From positions 1,388,501-1,452,500 of the forward strand of contig NZ_CP073720.1 in assembly GCF_025137375.1 (NCBI RefSeq): 64,000 nucleotides of DNA, written 5' to 3'. Made by a program: the position numbers and the translations under genes. Shown here one piece after another: positions 14,957 to 23,394 of the stretch (position 1 is its first letter; each line of letters begins with the position of its first letter). Origin of the DNA: Dactylosporangium fulvum. GTDB lineage: Bacteria; Actinomycetota; Actinomycetes; Mycobacteriales; Micromonosporaceae. A model generated the notes under the pieces. The model saw only the letters and a program-made list of their open reading frames with translations, was not told the DNA's origin and searched no databases.

Positions 14957-17020
14957 GTGCCTCCTGCAGATGAACGTCAAATCACGGCAATGCTCAATGA
15001 ATACCTAGAGCCGGTCGATCACTCGGCGAAAAGCGTCACCAAGTATCGAGGCATGGAACAATACATCGGCCAACTCGTTGACGTTCCTTCTGAGCAGGTA
15101 TACGCAGCCTACATTTCCAAGGCAGGCAACGTATCCGTCAGGTTCGATCAATCAGAGCGCTCTCGCGGTGCACGGCTGCTGGTGGCGATATTGGATCCTC
15201 CGGAACACGAGCCGTTCTCCCGGTCTGTTGACGCACTTCGGTCCTATTGCATGCGAAAGCGACCGGGTACAGAAGCGTTGGTACTGATGCTTGTCAACGA
15301 CCTCTGGTCTCCGCAGACTGTAATTTTGCCCGCGCCGGAGGGTGATCAAGGATTTGCTTTGCTCCAGCCGGTTGTGGACATCTGGCCGGAGATCGAGGTC
15401 TTGGAGTATAGGACCTCTGCAACGCAGACTCTACGCAGCAAAAAGCGTCAAGCTGTTCGGTTCATCGTCGCGGACGCTCGCCAGCACATCCCAACCGCAA
15501 TGGAGTACCCCTTCGTCCGTTTGATTAACGACAACTGGGACGATTACAAGTTCAAGACAACCTTCCACGCGGAGCTCTGTCTCTCTCCCAAGGAGACAAC
15601 GCAGCTTGGAGAGCTAAAGGTCCTTCAGCGCAATCAGCACGGCGGCCGAACCCTGCTTCCGGAGGGTGTATTCGACAGGCTGGGGGCGGAATACTGCTCG
15701 TTGGGTCAAAATTTTGAATATTACGAGACGCTCAAGCAGTTTCCCAAGCAGGTCTACGATCCGATTCTGCGTGGCTTGCGGGACGTAGTTCGAGACGAGC
15801 GGATTCTTTTTGCCTTCGAACAGGAGGAGGGTTTCCGACTGTCCCTTATGAGACATGGGTCGGCGGCTCGTGCCCTCCAGGATGCCCCCGGATTGTTTGG
15901 GTTCAACGAGGAAGAATCAGGGGACGGACTGCGGTTCAAGTTCGTCACCAACGTTGGCGGGGAGTCCTTCAATATCGTCCTCGGATTCAATCAAGTAGAG
16001 GTACTTCCTGACAACATAAATGTCGTTATCGGGTACAACGGGACCGGGAAGACGCAGCTGCTTGCGAATTTGGCGCTAGTTGCAAGCGCTGACTCGACGA
16101 AGCGCGAGGAGCTTCGAGGTTCCGCCGGATACTTCTCCGACTCCAATGATGTGCGGTTCGGTGCGGTCATCTGCATTTCCTACAGCGCCTTCGACACTTT
16201 TGCTTTGCCGGAGTCGTTTCTTCGTCGAAGTGAGGTTTCGACCGGTACGCAAAGACTGAAAGACCGCGGCGAAATCAACGACTACACATATTGCGGCTTG
16301 CGGAAGCGCGCCGACGAGCAACAGCTGGATACGCGGGAACCGCGTGGTCTCAAGACAATCGATGAGGTCCACGGGGATTTCCGGAGAGCTCTAAAGCGAG
16401 CGAGGTCAGCTGATAAGAGGGCCGCACTGATTGCAGCGCTCTCTATCATCGGGCGTGAGCCGTCATTCGGTCGAATTGGACTAGAGCCGCATATGGCCTA
16501 CTATGACCAAACCTGGCACACTTATTTCGAAAAGCTCAGCACGGGTCATAAAATCGTACTTAATATGCTCGTGCAGATAATTGCACACGGTAGACCGCGG
16601 TCGCTCATCCTCATCGACGAGCCGGAGTCTCATCTTCACCCCTCCTTGTTGGCCGCCTTTCTGAGAGCGCTGAACGGGACTCTTCGGCGATTCAACTCGT
16701 ATGCCGTGATCGCCACCCATTCTCCAGTGGTGCTGCAAGAGATGCCGCGTAATCAGGTTCGCATCCTGACTCGATTCGGTAGCCGAACGATAGTCCAGCA
16801 CCCGCTCTCTGAGACATTCGGCGAGAACGTTGGGTATCTAACAAGCAATGTCTTCAACCTGGACAACACCCAAACGGACTACCATTCTGTGTTGAAGCAG
16901 CTTGCGGAGAACGACGATCTGTCTATGGATGACATCGAAGAACTGTTTGACGGTGAACTTAGTGGTCAAGCGCGCGCATATGTTCGTAGTCTTAGAGCAA
17001 TCGCCAGGCAGGCGCGGTGA
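14957..17020 (+). CDS. Septu-like AAA/ABC ATPase (PtuA-type) with long N-terminal extension
   Basis: A 687-residue P-loop ATPase of the SMC/OLD-like type. Walker A is GYNGTGKT (residues 359-366), the signature is LSTGHK, Walker B is SLILIDEPESHLHP near residue 555, and the switch histidine is in ATHSP. About 350 residues precede Walker A, including NDNWDDYKFKTTFHAE near residue 195, making the protein longer than most PtuA. Its stop overlaps the HNH gene by 4 bp, the arrangement of Septu anti-phage systems. GC is visibly lower than the chromosome. It begins with a GTG and is probably leaderless. Function as defence is inferred from the ATPase-HNH pairing and location in a mobile element. Confidence 0.8.
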   Translation: MPPADERQITAMLNEYLEPVDHSAKSVTKYRGMEQYIGQLVDVPSEQVYAAYISKAGNVSVRFDQSERSRGARLLVAILDPPEHEPFSRSVDALRSYCMRKRPGTEALVLMLVNDLWSPQTVILPAPEGDQGFALLQPVVDIWPEIEVLEYRTSATQTLRSKKRQAVRFIVADARQHIPTAMEYPFVRLINDNWDDYKFKTTFHAELCLSPKETTQLGELKVLQRNQHGGRTLLPEGVFDRLGAEYCSLGQNFEYYETLKQFPKQVYDPILRGLRDVVRDERILFAFEQEEGFRLSLMRHGSAARALQDAPGLFGFNEEESGDGLRFKFVTNVGGESFNIVLGFNQVEVLPDNINVVIGYNGTGKTQLLANLALVASADSTKREELRGSAGYFSDSNDVRFGAVICISYSAFDTFALPESFLRRSEVSTGTQRLKDRGEINDYTYCGLRKRADEQQLDTREPRGLKTIDEVHGDFRRALKRARSADKRAALIAALSIIGREPSFGRIGLEPHMAYYDQTWHTYFEKLSTGHKIVLNMLVQIIAHGRPRSLILIDEPESHLHPSLLAAFLRALNGTLRRFNSYAVIATHSPVVLQEMPRNQVRILTRFGSRTIVQHPLSETFGENVGYLTSNVFNLDNTQTDYHSVLKQLAENDDLSMDDIEELFDGELSGQARAYVRSLRAIARQAR

Positions 17021-17850
17021 CCTACAGCATTAGAAGGCCCATTCGCAATCCTGAGTCTGATTACGATACTGCTGGCGTAAGCCGCCAGAAAATCGTCCAC
17101 CGGCGTATCGTCCAGTCTGTGCGAGATCAGGTCTTGGCTGCGTATCAAAAGTATGAGACTGCAGCCGGCCAGCCGACGTTGATCAGTCCGATCAAGCTAA
17201 GTAAGGAGACCCGAGCTGTATTGCGTGACAACTATGATTTGACATATGGTGTCAGCTTAGGGTCGTTGCGGGCCGAGACCTTAGCTTCAGCGTCTCGATG
17301 GATATGTCCGATGTGCAGTAAGGGCGCCGTCGGGTTCTTAGATCATTACCTGCCGAAGGACAAATACCCTGAGTTCTCGATCTTATGTTTGAACCTAGTG
17401 CCTGTTTGTTCGCCATGCAACTCGAACAAATCCAACATTGTTGGAGACGCGGTCAGGGGGAGATTTCTGCACGCGTATTTCGATCAATTACCCAGCGATA
17501 TGCCGTTGTGGAAAGCCGAAGTACGTATTGAGAGGCAATCGGTTGTCACGGAGTTCTTCGTGAACGAAAGCCTTCCAGAGCCAATCTTGAGCAACGCAAG
17601 GTTTCATTTTGAAAAGCTTAAGCTGAATGAACAGTATGCTACGGGGGCAGTGCTGGAGCTATGGGAGAAGTTTGAGAATTGGAATTCGGAGTTCAACCTA
17701 GGTGGCGCGGAAGGTGTTCGTATCGAGGGCTTGAGGCTGGCTGGACAGATGCGACGGCAGTTTAGCCCTCATTACTGGAAGTTCGCGTTACATGAGGCCG
17801 TGGGCCGGAGTCCGGACTTCTGCAGCGGCGGATTCAAGTTTCTCATGTAG
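17017..17850 (+). CDS. HNH endonuclease (PtuB-type Septu partner)
   Basis: A 277-residue HNH nuclease. The zinc-binding and catalytic core is CPMCSKGAVGFLDHYLPK (cysteines 97 and 100, His in LDHYLPK) followed by LVPVCSPCNSNKSN (cysteines around 136 and 139, terminal Asn). This is the Cys4 HNH layout of PtuB and McrA-like nucleases. The N-terminal 90 residues are helical and may bind the ATPase. The GTG start overlaps the ATPase stop (GTGA), so the two products are made together. It converges with the restriction-enzyme gene after 62 bp. Low GC and rare codons for this genome suggest recent acquisition. Confidence 0.82.
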   Translation: MTYSIRRPIRNPESDYDTAGVSRQKIVHRRIVQSVRDQVLAAYQKYETAAGQPTLISPIKLSKETRAVLRDNYDLTYGVSLGSLRAETLASASRWICPMCSKGAVGFLDHYLPKDKYPEFSILCLNLVPVCSPCNSNKSNIVGDAVRGRFLHAYFDQLPSDMPLWKAEVRIERQSVVTEFFVNESLPEPILSNARFHFEKLKLNEQYATGAVLELWEKFENWNSEFNLGGAEGVRIEGLRLAGQMRRQFSPHYWKFALHEAVGRSPDFCSGGFKFLM

Positions 17851-17912
17851 GCCGATTGCGGATAGGCGGTCCGATACCTCGATCGCGACGGCAGCGGCAA
17901 GTAGCTGGGGCC

Positions 17913-18761
17913 TTAGATCGCTGAGAACTTAGTGTCGTACTCGTTGGCCATGCGAACGATCATGCTTGAGTAGTGGAACTGATCACCAGCTTGCGGCGCG
18001 GGGGGCTCCCTCACCAGGTCAACTGGACCGCCGTCGTTCCGGAAGTTCAGGACCGTCACGCCAATGCCATCGAAACCGGTCTCGGAGGACGCTGATCTTC
18101 TAGGAATTTCAGCTATCTTTTGTAAGACCCGCACGGTGCTCTCCGGCTGCCGGTGAGTTGTAAACTGCATAGTGCCTGGTTCGAGCGGTCGGTTGTTTAC
18201 GATCGGGGACGCGAATTCCGTTGATGCGTTTACCTGAACATAGGCAATGGCAAGAGCTCGCCTTGATGCGCCGTGTACGCACAAATGCGATGAGTTGAGC
18301 TCGTCGTACAGGCGAGGTAGAGCTTTGATATGGGCAGTCATGCACGCTTTCGCCTCTAGGGCAACGAGTGCGGCGCCTACGGGTCCGGAGCGAAGCGCTG
18401 GCAAAGTGCCTAGTACGCTTTCTTCGTCTGCGGACAGCTTAATGCCATATTTCTCGGCCAGATCTTGGAAGGTTATGGTGCCTGGTGTCACGGGGCTGGC
18501 AGGCCGGGCAATCACCAAGTCTAGATCTTTTTTCCGATTTGTAGCGAAGTCCCGCATTGTGTGATTTATACCAAGAATGATCTTGCCCTGCTCAGCGTGT
18601 CGTCGGAGTAGGGCCGATGTCGCAAGCAGGTCTAGGGCGATCCCCCAACATCCGACCTTGGAGTGACGGTCGGAGCGAGAGTGATACTGCCAACGATTGC
18701 CGTATTTGTCCGGCTCGGCCGGTTGCCGAAGGTATCGGGCGAGGATATCGGGACCGAACAT
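17913..18761 (-). CDS. Putative type II restriction endonuclease, PD-(D/E)xK type
   Basis: A 282-residue protein of no family I recognise by name. Two features suggest a PD-(D/E)xK nuclease: FATNRKKDLDLVIARP (acidic residues 79 and 81) and, after about 50 residues, ALVALEAKACMTAHIKALPRLYDEL with an ExK triad (Glu136, Lys138). The start lies 21 bp after the stop of a C5-methyltransferase gene on the same strand, the usual order of a restriction-modification pair. GC is lower than the chromosome, like the methyltransferase region. Residues TMRDFATNRKKDLDL and the EAK strand would form the metal site. The recognition sequence cannot be inferred. Confidence 0.65.
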   Translation of the reverse strand: MFGPDILARYLRQPAEPDKYGNRWQYHSRSDRHSKVGCWGIALDLLATSALLRRHAEQGKIILGINHTMRDFATNRKKDLDLVIARPASPVTPGTITFQDLAEKYGIKLSADEESVLGTLPALRSGPVGAALVALEAKACMTAHIKALPRLYDELNSSHLCVHGASRRALAIAYVQVNASTEFASPIVNNRPLEPGTMQFTTHRQPESTVRVLQKIAEIPRRSASSETGFDGIGVTVLNFRNDGGPVDLVREPPAPQAGDQFHYSSMIVRMANEYDTKFSAI

Positions 18762-18782
18762 AGTGCGGTTGACCTTAGCTTG

Positions 18783-19988
18783 TCACTCGCGGCCGGGGGG
18801 CGGCGGGAGGGTCGCGGTGCTAGCGACCTCGACGTGTTCGGCGATGTCGGCGCGGAAGCCGGAGTGCCGGCCTAGGTTCCCCTCCTGCAGGCGACTCCAG
18901 AAGCCGTTCGCAGCCCGATGTGACAGAGGTCGTGCGTTGTCAACATCTAGGAGCTCCAGCAGGTGCGTATACGGCTCAAGCCGGGGGAACTCGGTGAGCT
19001 CGACTTTCCAGACCGCGTCACCGTCCCCCCATGCCGCAGTCGGCCAGCCGCCCTTGCGTATCCAGGGGATGGACTCGCCATCGAATACGCCAGGAGTCAA
19101 GATCCGCTCACCGACCCACTGCGCAACGCCGACGGTGACGGCGTTGCCCACGAGCTTCCAGCGAGGACCGTTGCGCCGGCCTAGATCGGCGGCAGCCGTC
19201 CAGCCCCTATCGAAGCCCTGCAGGGCTTCGCCGTCTTCAACGCAGGGAACGACGATCTTTCGTCCAGGTTCTGAGCTGGGCAACCACACCGCTGGCGGTG
19301 ATGGGATACCCACGGTTGACCCGCCCTTGAAGGTCGGTGTGGCGTCTCTTGCCCATCCGAGGCCGCCGCGTCCTTCAGTCCAGTAGAACCCGAAGGCATC
19401 ATCGCGGAGGCTGCTTTCGTCGAGCCCTGGGGTGTCGTCCGCAAACAGGACCGCTCGGGGATCCTCTGTGCGAGAAGCAAGCAGAAGTACCCGTCGGCGT
19501 CGCTGGGGAACACCCGTAAACCGAGAGTCAACCACTCGGTAGGCCCATCGGTAGCCGAGGTGCCCAAGTTCCTTGACCAGGTACGCCATCGCTTCGCCGC
19601 GGTCGAGTGTGAGCATGTTCGGCACGTTCTCAATCAGCAGCCAGGGCAGGCGATCGCCGCGCTGATCCGCGAGACGCAGAACGTCAAACAAGTGGGCAAC
19701 GAGGCCGGACTGTGCACCACGGATGCCAGCGGTTCGACCGGCCTGGGACAGGTCGGTACAGGGGAAGCCCGCGGCGACCAGGTCAAGGCGCTCGGGGAGG
19801 CAACTCAGCGAAGCGACGTCCGGCTGTAGCTCCACGTCGGGAAAGTGAGCTTCGAGTACCTGCTGTGCTGGTGTCCAAGACTCGCATAGCATGACCGTTT
19901 CCATCTGGTCGCCTGCAGCGCGTCGCAGCCCAGTCTCGATACCGCCGATGCCTGCGAACAGGCCAGCCACTCGAAACCCCCCGGACAA
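18783..19988 (-). CDS. DNA (cytosine-5-)-methyltransferase of a restriction-modification pair
   Basis: A 401-residue C5-methyltransferase. Motif I is FAGIGG (residues 11-16), motif IV FPCTDLSQAG with catalytic Cys77, motif VI ENV (120-122), motif VIII QRRRR (162-166), and motif X is GNAVTVGVAQWVG near residue 282. The target-recognition region lies between motifs VIII and X, and about 105 residues extend past motif X, which is longer than usual. The TTG start is supported by GGAGGGG eight bases upstream and by a preceding in-frame stop. It would protect host DNA from the endonuclease encoded directly downstream. Confidence 0.87.
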   Translation of the reverse strand: MSGGFRVAGLFAGIGGIETGLRRAAGDQMETVMLCESWTPAQQVLEAHFPDVELQPDVASLSCLPERLDLVAAGFPCTDLSQAGRTAGIRGAQSGLVAHLFDVLRLADQRGDRLPWLLIENVPNMLTLDRGEAMAYLVKELGHLGYRWAYRVVDSRFTGVPQRRRRVLLLASRTEDPRAVLFADDTPGLDESSLRDDAFGFYWTEGRGGLGWARDATPTFKGGSTVGIPSPPAVWLPSSEPGRKIVVPCVEDGEALQGFDRGWTAAADLGRRNGPRWKLVGNAVTVGVAQWVGERILTPGVFDGESIPWIRKGGWPTAAWGDGDAVWKVELTEFPRLEPYTHLLELLDVDNARPLSHRAANGFWSRLQEGNLGRHSGFRADIAEHVEVASTATLPPPPGRE

Positions 19989-20139
19989 AACTCACCCCTC
20001 CGCACGTCTTGGCGTCTGCAGACCACAGACGATACAAGCCGTCGCCGGAAAACTCGAGCCACGCAGCGTGCGTTTCCGCACACTCAAAGCATCGAGGCCA
20101 GCTTTCCAGGACGGGACGTGGTAGACGCCGCCAGCCGCC

Positions 20140-20823
20140 TCAGGTCCCGCGTGTATGAGGAGCTACCGCAGCTAAGACGCTGTCCATCGACGTCACCACC
20201 ACGTCTGCTGCCCTGAAGGCATCGATCTTCCATGGCCTATTGGCATACGCGATCACACGGATGCCCGCGGCTCTGGCTCCCTCGACGTCGGCCGGGGAGT
20301 CGCCGACGAGCACGCAGTCCTTCAGCTCAGCGCGCAATGCCTGGACCGCTGACAGGATCGGCATCGGGTTGGGCTTCATGAGTGCCGGATGTGCGTACGC
20401 TCGTCCGACGATTGGGGAGATGTACTGAAGTAGGCCATGCTTGGACAGGTACGCGGCCACGGCGCCGGCCGAGTTGTTGCTCACGATCGCTGTCGGGATG
20501 CCCGCACGCGACGCTTCGCGAATCACCTCGTGTCCGTACGGCGTCGGTGATGCGGTCGCGACGGCGCGGATTTCTGCCGCGCAGAGCTCGTCCTCGACAG
20601 TGACGACAAGGGCTGGCGGGCAGCTTGCGTCAGTCCAGCGGAGGACCTCCAGTGGATCGGCTTGCCCGACGATCGACGCTGGCGGGGCGACGCCCTCGGC
20701 CTGGAGGAGGCTGACGAGGTGCTGAGCGACTTCCGGCGCTGGGTAGCCAGCGAAGATGCTGCAGACCGGTCCGTCGAAATCAAGCAAAAGCGGGCCGCGC
20801 CCAACCAAGTCGGCGGGGGTCAC
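20140..20823 (-). CDS. HAD-family hydrolase
   Basis: A 227-residue haloacid-dehalogenase phosphatase. Motif I is LLLDFDGPV at residues 10-18 (the second Asp followed by Gly-Pro, not the usual Gly-Thr/Val), motif II is VSNNSAG, and motifs III-IV are KPNPMPI and VLVGDSPADVEGARAAG. The GTG start overlaps the GntR stop by 4 bp. HAD genes coupled to a GntR regulator occur next to the regulatory region of several Streptomyces AICEs, so it is probably a conserved accessory gene of the element. Its substrate is unknown. Confidence 0.8.
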   Translation of the reverse strand: MTPADLVGRGPLLLDFDGPVCSIFAGYPAPEVAQHLVSLLQAEGVAPPASIVGQADPLEVLRWTDASCPPALVVTVEDELCAAEIRAVATASPTPYGHEVIREASRAGIPTAIVSNNSAGAVAAYLSKHGLLQYISPIVGRAYAHPALMKPNPMPILSAVQALRAELKDCVLVGDSPADVEGARAAGIRVIAYANRPWKIDAFRAADVVVTSMDSVLAAVAPHTRGT

Positions 20824-21686
20824 TGCTGGTACTCGCGAGCGACGCTGTTCCACACCGAGTCGAACCACAGGCGCGACGACTCTACGAATTGCGTGCCGTG
20901 CGACGCGTCGTCGTCGTCCACTGCATAGTGGAACAGGGTTGCGTCGCGACCCATGAGGTCGAAGATCTCGACCTGCTCGCCGCCGACGGTGACCTCGCGG
21001 GGTACCACCGGGTAGTAGCCGAAGAACGCCTCGCGGTTGTTGAGCATGTAGAGCTTGAACGTCGGCGCGAGGCCGTGCACGCGGACCTGTACGGTCGCCG
21101 ACTTCACGAGGCCGAGGTCCGCCAGCTCGTGGACCTGGTCGATGATGCCGTCGGCGGATCGCCGGGTGATGCGGTCGGCGCGCCGCCGGACGGCCGGGTC
21201 GTCGGCGCCAGTTGCGGCCAGTGCTGGCAGGGCCATCGGCGCGGACATGTCCGAGAGCATGACGCGGATCGCGATTGACTCCGGGGCGCTGCGGCCGGCG
21301 CGAACCATGTCTAGCGCCTCGGCGAGCGCGTCCCGCAGCGTCTCGCCGGAGAAGCCCGCGAAGTCGATCGCGACGTGCGCGTGTTCGAACGCCGCCTCGA
21401 TCAGCGGGCGAAGTTCGACCGGTCGTTGGGTCTGGGCGCGGACAAACGCGCCGCTGCCCTGTCGGCTGACGATGAGGCGCTCCGCCCGGAGCGTCTCCAG
21501 CGCGCGCTTCACCGTCTCGCGCGCGACGCCGTACCGGCCGGCCAACTCCGGCTGAGACGGCAGCTTGTCGCCCGGTGCAAGCTTCCTAGTCAGGATCGCG
21601 GCCCGCAGCACGTTCGCGATCTGCTGCGAGGCCTGTCGAGGGTCATCGGGGTCGAGGTCACCGAGGAAGTCAAGGTTCGCGGTCAC
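20820..21686 (-). CDS. GntR-family repressor of the AICE (KorSA-like)
   Basis: A 288-residue regulator. Residues 18-85 form a GntR winged helix-turn-helix (IANVLRAAILTRKLAPGDKLPSQPELAGRYGVARETVKRALETLRAERLIV). The C-terminal 200 residues do not show a clear UTRA or FadR pattern and end SSRLWFDSVWNSVAREYQQ. Its position, divergent from the element's operon, and three palindromic sites in between (see operators) make it the likely master repressor, analogous to KorSA of pSAM2. It starts at a GTG. Confidence 0.82.
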   Translation of the reverse strand: MTANLDFLGDLDPDDPRQASQQIANVLRAAILTRKLAPGDKLPSQPELAGRYGVARETVKRALETLRAERLIVSRQGSGAFVRAQTQRPVELRPLIEAAFEHAHVAIDFAGFSGETLRDALAEALDMVRAGRSAPESIAIRVMLSDMSAPMALPALAATGADDPAVRRRADRITRRSADGIIDQVHELADLGLVKSATVQVRVHGLAPTFKLYMLNNREAFFGYYPVVPREVTVGGEQVEIFDLMGRDATLFHYAVDDDDASHGTQFVESSRLWFDSVWNSVAREYQQ

Positions 21687-21702
21687 CGCTGCACCCTACC
21701 GC

Positions 21703-21793
21703 TGACTAGCCAAGTTAGGGAAGTTCCTCCCTATCTCTTGACCTGGCTAGCCAGGTCGGCCTACCGTCAACGCATTGGACCTGGCTAGCCAGG
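21703..21793. promoter_or_regulatory. Three GntR operators overlapping the divergent AICE promoter
   Basis: A perfect 14-bp palindrome CCTGGCTAGCCAGG occurs twice, at 21742-21755 and 21780-21793. The first is extended to 18 bp (GACCTGGCTAGCCAGGTC). A degenerate third copy, CTGACTAGCCAA, lies at 21703-21714 next to the repressor start. On the plus strand TTGACC (21738-21743) and TACCGT (21762-21767) form a promoter with an 18-bp spacer filled by the first palindrome, so a bound repressor would block RNA polymerase. The third copy would give autoregulation. Confidence 0.75.
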
Positions 21794-22042
21794 AACGACA
21801 AGCAAGACGGAGTTCGCGGGAATGGCGGCTTGTCGCTGCGCGCCTGCGGATCGCCGTATGTGCGGGTCCATTGAGAACTGAATCGGGCTGCGCCTCCCTC
21901 GGGATACCGGAAAAGGTTGCCGCGCAAGGCATTCGGTCCTTGCATGCACGTCCGCCCGTGCTGAAACGGGCTCCACACAACGCCTTGCCGCCCGGACGGG
22001 ACATCCCGGCCGGCAATCCTTCTCGATCTCACAGGAGAGACC
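21794..22042 (+). other. Untranslated leader of the AICE operon
   Basis: About 250 bp between the operator region and the first small gene. No convincing coding frame is seen. It ends with a good ribosome site (CACAGGAGAGACC) for the gene at 22043. A long leader after a repressed promoter leaves room for post-transcriptional control, but no clear structure was identified. Confidence 0.45.
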
Positions 22043-22291
22043 GTGAACAACGACCGTGACGAACCGACCCCCGCCGACCTGGCCGCCATCGAGGCTGAAA
22101 TGCCGCTGATCGAAGCCGAGATGCAGATGCTCGACGCGGAGATCCGCATCCTGTTGGCCGACCCCGAGCCGACCGCGCTGGACTGGCACCGCATGCGTCG
22201 CGCCGAGAAGCTCGTGATGCGCGAGCTGGAAAAACTGCACTCCCGGCGGCCCGCCAAGCGGCCCGCCGCGCGTCGCCTGCGGGCGGCGTGA
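22043..22291 (+). CDS. Small AICE protein (DUF6284-like)
   Basis: An 82-residue acidic-then-basic helical protein: DEPTPADLAAIEAEMPLIEA, then a Lys/Arg-rich tail (RRPAKRPAARRLRAA). It resembles the DUF6284 family found as the first or second gene in many Streptomyces integrative elements. No catalytic motif is present. GTGAAC is the start, seven bases after AGGAGA. It leads the operon controlled by the GntR operators and is followed after 10 bp by the zinc-binding protein gene. Function unknown. Confidence 0.6.
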   Translation: MNNDRDEPTPADLAAIEAEMPLIEAEMQMLDAEIRILLADPEPTALDWHRMRRAEKLVMRELEKLHSRRPAKRPAARRLRAA

Positions 22292-22301
22292 GGGCCTGGC
22301 C

Positions 22302-22673
22302 GTGAGCCGCATCCGCGCTCGATACCTCGACCCCGAGGGCAAGCGGTACGGCCTGCCGACCTGGTGGTGGCAGGGCGCACCCGACGGCTACGCCACCCGC
22401 CGCCAGCTCCGCGCTCGTGGTCTGCGGCCCGGCGGTCAGCCGGTTGCCGGGCAGATCCTCTGGCGCGGTGTCGGCGGTGAACGTGTCGCTCTGCTCTACC
22501 GCCTCGATCTGGCCAAGCCCAAGCGCACCGCGACCGCCGCGCAGCGACGCGCGATCGGCCGGGCGCTGCTGGCCCGCCGGACCTGCTCCACCTGCCGCGA
22601 AGTGCGGCCGTACTACATCCGGCGCTCGCTCGGCGAGTGCCTTTCCTGCGCCTATCCCGAGGAGTACTCGTGA
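22302..22673 (+). CDS. RRQRL-like zinc-binding AICE protein
   Basis: A 123-residue basic protein with the stretch YATRRQLRARGLRPGGQPV near residue 30, similar to the RRQRL-motif zinc-binding proteins of actinomycete mobile elements. A C-terminal zinc knuckle is formed by CSTC (near residue 94) and CLSC (near residue 114). The GTG start lies 10 bp after the previous gene and its stop overlaps the next start. Proteins of this family are nearly always linked to AICE transfer genes but have no assigned activity. It may bind nucleic acid. Confidence 0.62.
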   Translation: MSRIRARYLDPEGKRYGLPTWWWQGAPDGYATRRQLRARGLRPGGQPVAGQILWRGVGGERVALLYRLDLAKPKRTATAAQRRAIGRALLARRTCSTCREVRPYYIRRSLGECLSCAYPEEYS

Positions 22674-23380
22674 CCATCCGCACCTACAGCGCTCGCGACC
22701 GCGGCGCGGTGACGCTCGACATCCGCATCAACGTCGGCAGCGTCCGGCTGATCGTGGAGGACCGCAACTACGCCGAAGTGGTCCTGACCTGCCCCGACGG
22801 CAACGACGCCGCCGCCCGCGCGGTTCAGCGGACCACGATCGAGGAGTACGACGACTACCTGACGGTCCGGGTGCCGAACCTGGAACCGACCACGGTCCGG
22901 CAGCACTTCGACGGCGTCACGCAGGTGGTCGGACACAACGTCGGCGTGGTCGTCGGCGTCGTCTACGGCAGCATCGTGACCGGCGTCGGCGGCGCGGTCA
23001 TCGGCGGCATGACGGCCGGCGGCATCGGCCCGGGCGTGGACATCGCGGTGCGGCTGCCGCTGGGTAGCTCGCTGATCGCCGAGACCATCAGCGCGTCCGT
23101 GGACACCTCCGGCGCCCTGGTCCGCGCGGTCACCGAGTCCGTGTCCGGCTCGGTCCACCTCGACACCGTCGCCGCGCCGGACCTGTCCACCATCTCCGGC
23201 CGCATCACCATCGACCACCTGATCGGCGACGGCTACGCCAAGACCACCTCCGGCGCCATCACCGCCGCCGCGACCGACCGGTGCCATCTGCGCGCCGAGT
23301 CCGTGGCCGGCTCGATCCGGGTGACCGGCCCGATCAACCTCAGCGCGCACACCGTCTCCGGCCGCGTCACCACCTCCTGA
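22670..23380 (+). CDS. DUF4097-like beta-repeat protein
   Basis: A 236-residue protein with short repeated beta-strand units (SGALVRAVTESVSGSVHLD, ISGRITIDHL, TTSGAITAAA, VAGSIRVTGPINLSAHTVSGRVTTS) typical of the DUF4097 adhesin-like beta-helix. A glycine-rich hydrophobic stretch (GVVVGVVYGSIVTGVGGAVIGGMTAGG, about residues 91-117) may insert into the membrane or form a loop. The GTG start overlaps the preceding stop by 4 bp. Similar genes occur in AICE operons between the zinc-binding and Spd-like genes. Role in transfer is inference. Confidence 0.6.
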   Translation: MTIRTYSARDRGAVTLDIRINVGSVRLIVEDRNYAEVVLTCPDGNDAAARAVQRTTIEEYDDYLTVRVPNLEPTTVRQHFDGVTQVVGHNVGVVVGVVYGSIVTGVGGAVIGGMTAGGIGPGVDIAVRLPLGSSLIAETISASVDTSGALVRAVTESVSGSVHLDTVAAPDLSTISGRITIDHLIGDGYAKTTSGAITAAATDRCHLRAESVAGSIRVTGPINLSAHTVSGRVTTS

Positions 23381-23394
23381 AAGGAACCCCACCG

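Noticed and set aside
17913..18761. Abi or toxin protein as an alternative to a restriction enzyme
   Set aside because: The spacing of the acidic residues and ExK and the adjacent methyltransferase fit a nuclease better, although this is not proven.
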